A stretch of DNA of 64,000 nt from Aurelia coerulea. Taxonomy: Eukaryota; Cnidaria; Scyphozoa; Semaeostomeae; Ulmaridae. Made by a program: the position numbers and the translations under genes. Each line of letters starts with the position of its first letter. Position 1 is the stretch's first letter. The DNA lies in NCBI GenBank assembly GCA_039566865.1, contig CM076959.1:10833501-10897500 (forward strand), given 5' to 3'. The notes beneath the pieces were generated by a model, which saw nothing but the letters and a program-made list of their open reading frames with translations, had not been told where the DNA came from and made no database searches. Below are positions 10,862-20,711 of the stretch, one piece after another.

Positions 10862-12770
10862 AATATGGTTAGGAAACTACGCTACCTGAAATAAAAAAGC
10901 AAAGAAACTTTTGTAATTTACAGTTTTCATTTCCACAGTAACATAAACGTAATTTTTTTAAAGATCCTAAGAATTTGGGGCAACGTTTCTCAAAATTATT
11001 TCTTATGCGTTTCTTTAAAGGTTTCATAACAAACTTCAAGGTCACTACTTTTGCCATCTTGAACATTTCAAAAGTAAATTGATTCAAGACGTTTATCCCA
11101 GCGAGAAAGTTTTTCAGAAAATTTGCAAGCAAACAAGCTCAGGCCGAAAATTGTGGCCCCTCAACTACCTTTCATAAAAATGTTTCCAGAAACAAATCGC
11201 CACCTGTCCACTCAATGAAACTTCGTAAAATGGTAGTCAGTTGTTTCTTTACATGGCTGTGTTTTGTGATTCTCCAGGAAAATTTGCAAACTCCTTTATT
11301 TTCGCTTTGAAAACTTGGTATCTGATGGTCATTTTTTACTGCACACCTCTTACTGTTTATATGGCCTAGGCATGCAAAGGAAGGCATGTGTGTTTTGAAT
11401 AGGCCACCTGGTAGTGGTATTAATTTGTTTACAGATGAAATGGACTGAAAATATCAACTGAGTCTCTGATATGAAACAAATATTATAATTCAAAGAACCA
11501 CAGCTTTTAAAGGATTTATTGCTAAGCCAAATGCACACTTCGGCTAATGGGGATAAGATCAACTTGACCTTTGATTTTCTGTATTTTCTTCTGATTTTGT
11601 GTCAGATATCTAAGTGAAATCAACCAACGTGATACTTGCCAATTAAATGATGATTTATTTCTCAGGAATTTTTTGAGAATTTGAATTTAATTCTGACAGC
11701 CTCCAGTTCTCTGTGAGACATTTGTTACGAGCTGCACAATCAATTTTTATCACTTTTTTGCAGGTTTATCATCATCTGGTTCATGTGAGAATATTGGGAT
11801 TTTCTGCCTCTTTCAATGGACCACAGGAGGTTTTCTGAACAACCCAGTAGATTTTGCAAGTAAACAGCCTCCTCTTTGAACCATTTGGACATTGTCGTGA
11901 TGTGATTGAGGTTTCAAAGTGAACTTGAGATATTTCACAAGAAGAAGTATAAAGGAAAATCAATTATGTGTGGTGTTGAATTTATGATTGACAAGCACAG
12001 GCCATGCCCATTGGCTAGAATTTCACTTTCTCTTTTGTTACATTGAAGCTTATGTGGTCTTAAATCAATGAATCCAGTTGTTGTTCATAAAATGTTGTTT
12101 TTCATGAAATTTATACACATTGATTGAAGCCTGTTTATCAGAATAACACTTCTGTTTGTTCTTCACAAATATCAACAGTTCAAAATGATTGAAAAATTAC
12201 TTCACAGATTCCTTTTGATCAAATGGCTAATTGATGCAAGATCTAATTGATGCAAGAAACTTGAGCTTTCCAAAGAAACAAGCTATTTTGTGACTGCTTT
12301 TTACTTTGTTTACCTTGATTTTTCAAGCAAGGCCGGCCGGAAATTTTAGATACAGCATGAATTTTCAGTTGGAAATTGGAAATGGAAATTTCAGTTTTTT
12401 GATGTGAAGCATCATTATGGGTCCCATTGATGAGAAAATTCTCAAAAAAACAACCCATCTACCAGAATTATGATAAAAACAGACCCATGTGTAGGGAATT
12501 TCAGATGAAAAACCACATTCAAATATGCAGCACATCTGGTATAATTTAACAATGAAGTACCCCATCCCCCACAGACAGTTTTTAGACATTTCAATGATGC
12601 CTTTGATTTTACTGTTTGCCAAGTACATTATGCATTCAATTTTCAAAACTCCAAAATTCAGCTAATTCTACAGTCAGAATCATCAGTGAAATTCAGCAAC
12701 ACTCTTTACGAAGAGTTTTGCTTGCAATACAGTATTTCTCCCTTGCTTCTTAGCATAAGTTTCACATCAT
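10862..12770. other. Intergenic, no gene seen
   Basis: This is AT-rich sequence with scattered short open frames on the minus strand and no recognised domain, RNA gene or repeat. Confidence 0.5.
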
Positions 12771-12774
12771 TTAA

Positions 12775-13647
12775 CCCTATTACTACCGGGCTTTTTCGAC
12801 CATAGTAGTCCAGGGGGGGGGGCACAAAGTGCCCCCCTCCGTAACTTCACCAATATTGCAGATATGAGGATGAAACTTAGTACAATGGTGTATAGGAATA
12901 AAATCTACAAAATAGGCAACTTTTTTAATTCTTCATTAAATCCATGACGTCACAATGGTGTCATAATTGAGGAAAATTGCACTTTTTGCTTACTATTAAC
13001 AATATTAGCAATATTTAAGTTCTTAGTTGATAATTTCTTTCATACTGCTACTAGAATGTATCCCAATGCATCACTGATTTCAAATTGGCAATGAAATGTC
13101 AATTTAAACTTGTTATTTATATCATATATTCATCATTTATTTGCATAAGTTTGTCATTGTTTCATTTAAACCCCTAATTACTGATGAAAATTCTCTAAAA
13201 TCCTTTACGATTCTTCATAACAATCAATAGAACCAATTTTGACCATTTAAAGTTATCTAATACATTTGTTATTAAATATATGACATCATAAACTTTGATG
13301 ACGTCATGAACGTTAAATTTGCTGACGTCATCAAAAATGGATAAAACTATACATCATCTGAAAGTTCTCATCAAGAGCTATCGAATGGTGGTATCCTCGA
13401 TGTTCTACGGCCATACGTGTTAAAACTGGACTGGCTTCTTTAATTGTCTGGCTGACCACGTGTTGAAAAGAGGTTGGTCACGTGATCAGTATCTACAATT
13501 TTGAAAAAAAATTACAAATTTTAATTAGTTCATGAAATTTTAGGAAAAGTCACAAAGTTTCAGCTCTTTATCTTTTGAACTGACAACACTACATTAAATA
13601 AACTTTGCCGCGGGCACTTTGTGCCCCCCCCCCCGGTAGTAATAGGG
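12775..13647. mobile_element. TTAA-flanked MITE, piggyBac-like, copy 1
   Basis: The inverted termini are CCCTATTACTACCGGG and CCGGTAGTAATAGGG, flanked on both sides by TTAA (12771-12774 and 13648-13651). A TTAA duplication and CCC-starting termini are diagnostic of the piggyBac superfamily. Next to each end is a complementary pair of runs, GGGG..GGCACAAAGTGCCCCC, itself a hairpin. There is no transposase in 873 bp, so it is non-autonomous. A related element lies at 45407-46257. Confidence 0.75.
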
Positions 13648-13651
13648 TTAA

Positions 13652-14061
13652 TGTTCCAGTTTCATATTTATATGATAGATTATCCTTACTGGGGCAAACA
13701 TAAGTCGTACTTGGGGAGCAAGAATGTGCTTCAGGACAAAGGAATGGAATAGCGGAGAAGCTTGTCTGCATAAATCATTAACTAGTTTCATCAAGATTGT
13801 GCCCCATTACAGCTGATAATTTGTCAGTGGTAGCCCTTTCACAAATCCTTTTTGGTACTTGTCAGATCAATCAAATATTTTCTTACATATTTCACTTTCC
13901 TTTCCAATATTCAATGAAGATTTGGTGGCAAGATTAAGAACAACAAGAATTTATATTGTGGTGTTTTCATTAAATGTCAGATTCTGACGAGCAACTCATT
14001 GAAAGCTTAATGCACAAACCATAAATGCATGACATTTTTTAAGTATGAAAAGTGCAAATTA
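13652..14061. other. Short intergenic stretch
   Basis: No coding signature or repeat was recognised between the TTAA element and DIRS-like element 1. Confidence 0.5.
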
Positions 14062-14389
14062 AATTGGAAAATTAAACGAGCACTTACCGAAGGGAAGTGT
14101 GAAGCTTGATTGAAATTCTGCGTCATCTTTAATGGAGGAGCAAGGAATTACATGAGATATGCGGTGCATGCGCGTCAAGGTCAGTCTTCAAAGCAGGGTA
14201 GCTTTCCTGATAATCCAACAAGGCATATTTATTATCCAATTAGCGAATTACTATGAAGTTAAATAGTAGCTTGGGTGAGGTCATAATATGGGAGGGCATG
14301 TAATTCCTTGCTCCTCCATTGAAGATGACGCAGAATTTCAATCAAACTTCACACTTCCCTTCGGTAAGTGCTCGCTTAATTTTCCAATT
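14062..14389. repeat. 3' hairpin arms of DIRS-like element 1
   Basis: Arms 14062-14154 and 14297-14389 are inverse complements with few mismatches, separated by a loop of about 142 bp that contains the 34 bp match to the 5' repeat. The outermost bases resemble those of element 2 (AATT..AAAATTAAAC.A.CACTTAC), showing common descent of the termini. Confidence 0.85.
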
Positions 14390-14585
14390 CTACGTCATCT
14401 CCAATTACGTCACCAGTAATTACATGAGACTTCAAAGACAGGAAAGCTACTCTGTCATTTTATAACATATTTTCATGCAATATATGTTTATATATCTAAA
14501 CACAACATTTCGTTGGACAAAACACAATATTCAATGTGTTTATATTTGAAAACGCAAATTTCTTTGGATACAACATAATTTTAAA

Positions 14586-15488
14586 TTATGTTAACATCAT
14601 CTCAGAATAATTTAATGTTTCTTCAACGTTTTTGGAGTAGAATTTTTTAAATGTTGCAGCATTACTCCACCCTGCAGCTGTCATAACAGTGGCTAATGGC
14701 ACGCCCTTGTTTCTTGCTGATGATGTAGATGCAGCTCTAATACTATGAGGTCCAAATCTTTTCACGTTAATGCCTGCATCAGACATGATCTGTTTGCACC
14801 ATCTAGACACTGTTGATTTTGAAACTGCTTTGTGTGGCTTTTGATAGCTGATAAATAGTTTTTCTTCTTTTTTCCTTATATTCTTAGTCACTTTAATATA
14901 TTGTTTCATATTTTCAACAACACACAGTTTGTCATTATGACTGTAAGGCTTGAATTCCATTGGTTTCAAATGGTGTCCAGATCTAGATTGTTTGAGTAAC
15001 GAAGGTATCACAATTCTGCATGTGTCTCCAAATGATATTCCACCAAGTTCTATTGCATGAATCGTCTGACAACGTTGTCCTGTTAAAATACACAAGAGCA
15101 TGACTAGTCGTAAGGTAAGTGTCTTCAAATTAAGTTGTGTTGTAATACCTTGGGAATCTAGGTATGTTAAAACACGTGAAATATCCCATACATCAGTGTA
15201 TTTTGGTAACGCAGGTCTGGATTCAAAAACCCCTTTCATGAATCGCTTTACTAAACAATCTTCTCCAAATGTTTGCTTATCTGATACATCTATTATGGCA
15301 GATAATGCAGATCTAGCAGTATTGATGGCACTATATCCTAACCCCTGTTTAAATAAATCGGTTAGAAATTCAATACCATCATAACAAGACACTTTGCTTG
15401 AATCAAGTCTATGCTTCTTGCAAAATTCTTTAAATTTCTTTACATAAACATTGTATTGTTTTAATGTACCTGGCCTCCAAGATGCCAT
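14586..15488 (-). CDS. Tyrosine recombinase of DIRS-like element 1
   Basis: The 300-residue frame is an integrase-type tyrosine recombinase that would insert the circular DNA copy. The N-terminal SAM-like DNA-binding part begins at WRPGTLKQYNVYVKKFKEFC. The catalytic set is visible: Arg in LTGQRCQT (about residue 138), HSIR (about 248-251), and the Tyr nucleophile in AATFKKFYSKN (about 285). All four R-H-R-Y positions appear present. The frame stays open upstream of the listed ATG (IANNLSNEATEI precedes it) and would overlap the RT gene, as in element 2, so the true start may be about 70 bases upstream. It is downstream of RT/RNase H in the same orientation. Confidence 0.88.
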   Translation of the reverse strand: MASWRPGTLKQYNVYVKKFKEFCKKHRLDSSKVSCYDGIEFLTDLFKQGLGYSAINTARSALSAIIDVSDKQTFGEDCLVKRFMKGVFESRPALPKYTDVWDISRVLTYLDSQGITTQLNLKTLTLRLVMLLCILTGQRCQTIHAIELGGISFGDTCRIVIPSLLKQSRSGHHLKPMEFKPYSHNDKLCVVENMKQYIKVTKNIRKKEEKLFISYQKPHKAVSKSTVSRWCKQIMSDAGINVKRFGPHSIRAASTSSARNKGVPLATVMTAAGWSNAATFKKFYSKNVEETLNYSEMMLT

Positions 15489-15633
15489 TATGATTTCTGT
15501 TGCTTCATTTGATAAATTGTTTGCAATCTTTTGTTCCCTGACAAAAATCCCGCCATCAGGTTCAATTTCTTTTGAAATGGATGAATCTCCTGCCTCCCTG
15601 GCATTTTCAGCAATCCTTTGGAATGATACAGCA

Positions 15634-17385
15634 TCACTGGCCGCGTAAGCAGAAGAGACATGAATTTGGGTACCAAACTTGAGTTGGCCAATCTGGTACT
15701 ATGACAATCCCCGTTGCTTCTTCTTTTATGATCTTTTGCATCACTTTGTTTATCAGACTGAAAGGGGGAAAAGCATAGAAATCAAATAAACTCCAATCTA
15801 ATGAGAAAGCATCTATTGCAAAGGCTTCTGGGTCTGGTTTATATGATACATATTTTGAAATTTGACAATTCAGCCTGGAGGCAAATAAATCAATTTTTGG
15901 GTCAACTTTTAGATGTTTTATAACTTGCAAATAGTTCTTCCTATTTAACATCCACTCTGCTGATGAAACCTTCCTTCTAGATTCAGCATCAGCTATTATA
16001 TTCTGTTTACCAGGTATATGGGCAGCTGATAACCAAATTCCTTTTTGAATTGCCCAGTTCCAAAGATCTTTTACTAAATCATTACAAATCTTTGATTTAA
16101 TAGTACCCATGTTGTTAATATTATGGACTGCAGTGGTGTTGTCAATCATGAGCCTGACATGCTTATGTTTGCATTTTTCACAAAGAGCCTTTAATCCAAA
16201 ATAAACTGCTTTCAGTTCCAGATAGTTTATATGTCGCTCTTTTTCAATTTCATTCCAACCTCCAAAGGTTTTTCTGTCATGTAATACAGCTCCCCAACCT
16301 GTTTTGGAAGCATCTGTATACAGTGTAGCACCAATCTTATTGCAAGAAATATTTCTAGATGAAGAGGTGACATTGTTTATCCACCATTCTATATCAACAA
16401 TTGCTAAATCTGATAAAATCATAGAAGTTTCATAGTTTCCTTTAGAATTTTTGAGAGCCAATATCTTATCATGTTCTAGAGATCTATAAAATAGTGGTTC
16501 ATATTGCATTCCTGGGAAACTAGAAACCATCATGCCAAGTACTCTGGCAACCTCCCTTATCTTTGGGGTTTTCCTTGTCAATAGATCTCTACATGCCTGT
16601 AACAGTTTTAATGCTTTTTCATTTGTTAGTTTAACTGTCATATTTTTTGAATTCAGATGAAAACCAAGAAACACAATTTCTTGTTTTGGTAGCAACTGTG
16701 ACTTATCAGGATGTGTAACAAAACCTAATTTGTCCATCATCTTCACTGTCTCAAGGACATTTTGGAAGCATCCATCAAAATTGGAGCCTTGCAAATATAT
16801 ATCATCAATATATGGAGAGTTTATAAAACCTCTCTTTCTCAATTCTGCTCGGGGAGGCTTCAACAATTTTGTGACAATTCTGGGCGCACTTGATAAACCA
16901 TTAGGAACACAGGAAAAGGTAAATAATTGGCTATTCTTTTTGAATTTCAAAAAATTTTGATATTGCTTATCAACACTGACAGTGTAATATGCATCTTTTA
17001 AATCAATAGATGCCATATAACAACCCTGTTCCATGAGGTTCATAACTGTAGCTAGTGTATCCATTTTAAAATGATGGCAACTAACATACTGATTTAGATT
17101 TTTTAGATTAAGAATCAATCGAAGTGAGCCATCACTTTTTGGTGTGGTGAAAATTCTAGAAATATATTCTGGTTCACTTTTTTCACATTTTTTGATTATA
17201 CCCTTAGCAAGCATTAATTCAATTTGTGCATCAATCTGCTTACTTTGAGTTTCATTAAAAATTGCTTCAGTGAAACTGGAGCCTGAATGAGGCATTTCTA
17301 TAAAATCAATTTGAACTCCTGACACATATGAAAGAATTTCTGGATCTGAGGTAATTGTTTCCCAATTTCTAATATTATACCTCAA
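15634..17385 (-). pseudogene. RT/RNase H of DIRS-like element 1, frameshifted
   Basis: It encodes reverse transcriptase, RNase H and the C-terminal domain typical of DIRS elements. RT blocks include SIDLKDAYYTV and the catalytic YIDD box in NSPYIDDIYLQ. RNase H shows YTDASKTGWGAV, NYLELKAVYFGL, MIDNTTAVHNI and ADAESR, i.e. the acidic D-E-D-D set. The following IDLFASRLN...DAFSLDWSLFDFYAFPPF block is family-specific. After VPDWPTQVWYP the frame is lost; homologous sequence (KFMSLLLTRPVML...) continues in another frame down to about 15488, so a single indel near 15660 breaks the protein. The frame is open upstream of the first start-like codon, beginning about 17410 (ILKIESKKFEAGSL). Confidence 0.88.
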
Positions 17386-17493
17386 AGAACCAGCCTCAAA
17401 TTTTTTTGACTCTATCTTTAAGATACAATTTTATATCAGTAATGATTTGAGATTCGTTTCTCACCTTGTTCCTTGGATTCGCAGTCAACATTG

Positions 17494-18855
17494 TCACTGC
17501 TTCCTCCCTTTGTTGTAGCCTCTGTAATGTGTTTTCTTTTTGAAGTTGGTGTTCCTGCCTCTGTACAAAAAAGGCTGGTTTTGGTTGTGATAGTTGTTGT
17601 TATGACTTCTACTGTAATTTGAGTAGCTTCGTCTGTATTCATCATTTCTACCTCTGTATGGATATCTGCTGTCATCGCCTCTCATGGGATTGTTGGTGAT
17701 ACTACTAGACTTTTTCAAATCTGCTATTTGCTGATTGAATTCATCTCCAAATATTAGCTTTGTTATCTGAGTTTCCTCAGAACAAAGATCTTTGTATTCC
17801 TGCTTAAGATAGGGCTTTATCATGGCCCGTCTTCTTTCACTTAACTCTCTGTTTACATGTCCAAGCAATGCTGAACTGTCTACCAATTTCTTGGCTATTG
17901 GCTTCATATCCTCTTCTTTGATTTTTGAATCTTTTTCTGCTTTCAAGAGCAGCTCTGTCCCCTGGACTAATGCACTTGTAGCTGCAATTACATTTTCTTG
18001 GATATGTGCTATTCTCCTGTCACTATCTTTCTGTTCTTTTCTCATTCTCATCCAAACAGGCCTATTCACTCTGGGTACAATGAGTTGAGAGCAGTTTGAT
18101 GGCCTCTTGTATGAGGCATGCAATGTCTTCGATTTTTCACCTGGAATCAATTTTTTCCAGCGTTTATCTACAATAGTTGCTAACTTCTCAGACACTGGAT
18201 CATCCACTTCTTCATCTTTTTCATTAAGTTCTTCATTTAAATCATCGAGAAATTCACCTCTATCTTTGTTTGCAACTTGCCCTGCATCCTCGCCTTCTGG
18301 CGCTTTCGGGTTCTCCTGGTCACTTTTCTGTGACAGATGCGAGGAAGACGAAGTTTTACGACGTCTCTTCCTGTGTGAGCGCTTACTTCCATCATCAGAA
18401 GAGGAAGATGACTCGCTGCTGCTGGAATTTGTGTCATTCCATGAGCGTTTCTTTCCTGTGCTGCCTGACTTAGGCCTATGAATTTGGGCTTCGTTCCCCC
18501 TCCTGTTTGCTTCCATGAACTCTTTGAACATATTTGCCATTGTGGCCATGGAATCCTTTAATTCATTCATATTTTGCAGTTCGTTCTGCGTTGTTTTACT
18601 AGTTTGTGGTACGTCCCACTCATGTCTTGACATTATCTTGTGTGGGTTTGAAGTTGACATGTGGTTTGACCTTCCGGTTTCTTCTGTTTCTTCTTCGCAC
18701 GAGGTCGAGGAGGCAAACCCGTCTTGCTTCTGAGTTTCCTCTGAATTATCTTCCATACTTCTCTCCCACACGAAAGATTTTATTTCCTTGGTATTTCTAA
18801 AGTTCGTATCTACAGCATATAAAAAGTAGAGGGTATCTACAGCTGTATTAGACAT
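17494..18855 (-). CDS. Gag-like protein of DIRS-like element 1
   Basis: A 453-residue protein with the layout of DIRS Gag: an acidic, Ser/Thr-rich N-terminus, a Ser-rich run followed by KRSHRKRRRK (about 155-165, possible nuclear signal), a conserved central block DPVSEKLATIVDKRWKK and VPRVNRPVW, a helical region, an LIFGDEF motif, and a Tyr/Arg/Asn-rich tail (YRGRN repeats) likely to bind RNA. It lies upstream of RT in the same frame but separated by stops after 17494, so RT expression needs splicing, reinitiation or readthrough. A later ATG (MEDNSEE, about residue 34) could be the real start. Confidence 0.82.
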   Translation of the reverse strand: MSNTAVDTLYFLYAVDTNFRNTKEIKSFVWERSMEDNSEETQKQDGFASSTSCEEETEETGRSNHMSTSNPHKIMSRHEWDVPQTSKTTQNELQNMNELKDSMATMANMFKEFMEANRRGNEAQIHRPKSGSTGKKRSWNDTNSSSSESSSSSDDGSKRSHRKRRRKTSSSSHLSQKSDQENPKAPEGEDAGQVANKDRGEFLDDLNEELNEKDEEVDDPVSEKLATIVDKRWKKLIPGEKSKTLHASYKRPSNCSQLIVPRVNRPVWMRMRKEQKDSDRRIAHIQENVIAATSALVQGTELLLKAEKDSKIKEEDMKPIAKKLVDSSALLGHVNRELSERRRAMIKPYLKQEYKDLCSEETQITKLIFGDEFNQQIADLKKSSSITNNPMRGDDSRYPYRGRNDEYRRSYSNYSRSHNNNYHNQNQPFLYRGRNTNFKKKTHYRGYNKGRKQ

Positions 18856-18930
18856 AAAATCACGACGAGCAAAATAAAAAAACCAAGAGCTCGAATTGGG
18901 TCGACTGACTCAAAGACGCACGCTTCGCAA

Positions 18931-19002
18931 CTGACCTTGACGCGCATGCACCGCATATCTCATGTAATTACTGGTGACGTAATTGGAGATGACGTAGAAT
19001 TG
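18931..19002 (-). repeat. 5' inverted terminal repeat, element 1
   Basis: These 72 bp mark the 5' end of element 1. They are complemented in two pieces at 14151-14184 and 14384-14428, which overlap by 7 bp and together cover the whole repeat. Confidence 0.85.
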
Positions 19003-19174
19003 TAAATTTATCGTTTTTAGTGACCAAAATGAAGGTAAACGACCGAATTTTCGGGGGAAAGTCCAAGAATGTTTTGACCGAAAGCATTTGTCTGAAAATT
19101 ATTCGTCCGAAACTTTTTGCGCCTAATGTGTCTATTTTTCCGATAGAAAACACACTTTTCTTTCGATTGAAAAA
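19003..19174. other. Spacer between two head-to-head DIRS elements
   Basis: This 172 bp AT-rich stretch without a coding signature separates the 5' ends of the two elements. It could hold transcription start signals for both, but none is clearly visible. Confidence 0.5.
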
Positions 19175-19176
19175 GG

Positions 19177-19244
19177 ATTATTTTCCATACTAGAACCCAG
19201 ACCTCTGTCTGGTATTTATATGAGCGACGCGGCGACCCTCGGCC
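19177..19244 (+). repeat. 5' inverted terminal repeat, element 2
   Basis: These 68 bp at the 5' end are found again, inverted and in two pieces, near the 3' end (23676-23723 and 23911-23934). Confidence 0.85.
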
Positions 19245-19274
19245 TTGACAGTGGTACTTTCACCTGGTTAAGAT

Positions 19275-19367
19275 GTAAGTGGAGCAGCAGTCGAGGTATT
19301 CATGATATTTCGTCTTTCTTTCCATCCTTTGGGTAAGTTTTCTTATATTTGTTTTATTTTCTTTCAG
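19275..19367 (+). other. Possible spliceosomal intron in element 2 leader
   Basis: A consensus-like donor (AT|GTAAGT at 19275) is followed by a strongly pyrimidine-rich tract and an acceptor (TTTTCTTTCAG ending 19367) placed one base before the gag ATG at 19369. The size, 93 bp, is plausible for an invertebrate intron. Introns are known in some DIRS elements. Splicing here is inferred only. Confidence 0.4.
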
Positions 19368-19368
19368 A

Positions 19369-20700
19369 ATGGATCCTAAGAGTCAAGATCCTTTGGAGAT
19401 GGAAGATAAATCTCTTTCCGATGATTTCGATAATGATTTGATTGAAAGTAGCGGTAGGCCTAGGCCTGCCCTGTCTCAGCAGTTTGTTGACACAGGTCAT
19501 CCACGTGGGGAAAATTTAGCTCGCTCTTTATTAGGTAGTTCGAGCAAGCCTACAACAGATCAATCTAAGTTGGAAATAAACCATGACAACACTCTGTTTG
19601 ATATAAAGGAGGGTCTTAGGGCCCTTACTGGCTGTTTTCAAAGATTTGTAGATGCAAACACGTGCAGTAGTGTTGAACAGGAGAACGAACAACCGTTCAC
19701 TATTGTAAGGCCAGACATGAGTCGTGTTACAAATCCCCATAAACGTTCTCGAGAGTATTTTGAGGAGACTGTGTCAATATGTCCTTCCCACAACTCATTT
19801 GTTGGGAATGAAGAGGAGCCTTTCTCTGCCATTGTCTCAGAGAACCCTAAACGTGCACGTGCAAGGAGCTGCACATCTGATTCTGGAGGCATTGATTTGT
19901 CCTCCCTCTTCTCAGAGAAAAGGAAAGCAAATGCACCCGAGGATAATACTGTGCCTCAACTTAATATGGAAGATGAAATTTTTGATTCCATCAATGATGA
20001 TTTGCCTTCAGAGTATGACTCTGCTGAGCTAGGTGATCCTCTCAAGTCAGATAAGGTTGCAACTAGGGTGGCTAAGATCTGGTCTAACCCAAACATAAAG
20101 GGCCTGAATAAGATATTTAAGAGGCATAAACAGCCAGCCAATATAAAGCCCCTTTCTACACCTTCAATGCCAAAATTAATTAGAAAAATGCCTAGTTTTA
20201 AGGATCCTTTTAACAGCAATGAGAAGAAGCTCTATTCTATGCACCAATCTGTGTGTAAGGCTGCTCAAATAGCTTCTAAAATATCAGACTCAGTCTTGTG
20301 TGCGGAAAAACAGAGTGTCTCTGTTGACTCAAAATCCGTTGTTTTACATGCTTTTGATATTGTTAGTCTACTTGCGAATGCCAATCTTTCTATCATAAAC
20401 AAACGTAAGTCAAATGTTAGGCCTATCCTTGATCAGGACTGTCAGGGAATATGCGATGCTTCAAATACTGTAAATGAGCACCTTTTTGGTGATGAGATAG
20501 AGAAAGTAATTAAGCAAGAGAAAGAAGCCAAACGTATTGCAAGGAATGCAGTAAGAAACCCAAATTCCTATAATCACAGCAACCAGTCTAACAGCAATTT
20601 TTCACGGAACCAGGGACAGCAGGGAAGAAGTCAAAGAGGTTCTTTTTTGTCCAGAGGCAGGAGCAGACCATTCAGGAGTCGGCGGCCATACAGGAGATAA
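19369..20700 (+). CDS. Gag-like protein of DIRS-like element 2
   Basis: The 443-residue protein starts at an ATG just after the likely acceptor. It has an acidic N-terminal third, a central block with DKVATRVAKIW and PANIKPLSTPSMPKLIRK, a helical segment rich in small residues, the HLFGDEIEKVIKQE motif shared with element 1 Gag (LIFGDEF), and a C-terminal tail rich in Asn, Gln, Ser and Arg ending RGRSRPFRSRRPYRR, suited to RNA binding. It would coat the element RNA. Its last 109 bases overlap an open RT frame, and a candidate slippery site lies at 20643. Confidence 0.82.
   Translation: MDPKSQDPLEMEDKSLSDDFDNDLIESSGRPRPALSQQFVDTGHPRGENLARSLLGSSSKPTTDQSKLEINHDNTLFDIKEGLRALTGCFQRFVDANTCSSVEQENEQPFTIVRPDMSRVTNPHKRSREYFEETVSICPSHNSFVGNEEEPFSAIVSENPKRARARSCTSDSGGIDLSSLFSEKRKANAPEDNTVPQLNMEDEIFDSINDDLPSEYDSAELGDPLKSDKVATRVAKIWSNPNIKGLNKIFKRHKQPANIKPLSTPSMPKLIRKMPSFKDPFNSNEKKLYSMHQSVCKAAQIASKISDSVLCAEKQSVSVDSKSVVLHAFDIVSLLANANLSIINKRKSNVRPILDQDCQGICDASNTVNEHLFGDEIEKVIKQEKEAKRIARNAVRNPNSYNHSNQSNSNFSRNQGQQGRSQRGSFLSRGRSRPFRSRRPYRR
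20643..20649 (+). promoter_or_regulatory. Candidate -1 frameshift site T TTT TTG
   Basis: The heptamer fits X XXY YYZ in the gag reading frame (codons TTT TTG preceded by T). A -1 slip enters the RT frame, which is open from 20592 and has no ATG at its start. Spacing and frame are right for Gag-Pol synthesis. No downstream pseudoknot was worked out. Confidence 0.5.
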
Positions 20701-20711
20701 ATGTAAATAAT

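Larger units (their letters stand above)
14062..19002 (-). mobile_element. DIRS-like YR retroelement 1
   Basis: A 4.94 kb element on the minus strand, in order gag, RT/RNase H, YR. The 5' inverted repeat is 18931-19002. Complements of its two halves lie at the other end: 14151-14184 matches 18931-18964 and 14384-14428 matches 18958-19002. Two 93 bp arms (14062-14154 and 14297-14389) form a hairpin at the 3' end. Inverted repeats plus a region able to template their joining are the DIRS hallmark (circular intermediate, YR integration, no target duplication). The RT frame is broken near 15660, so this copy is probably inactive. Confidence 0.9.

Noticed and set aside
18107..18481. Long plus-strand Ser-rich frame (124 codons) opposite gag of DIRS element 1
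   Set aside because: It is a shadow of the acidic/Ser-rich gag codons on the other strand.
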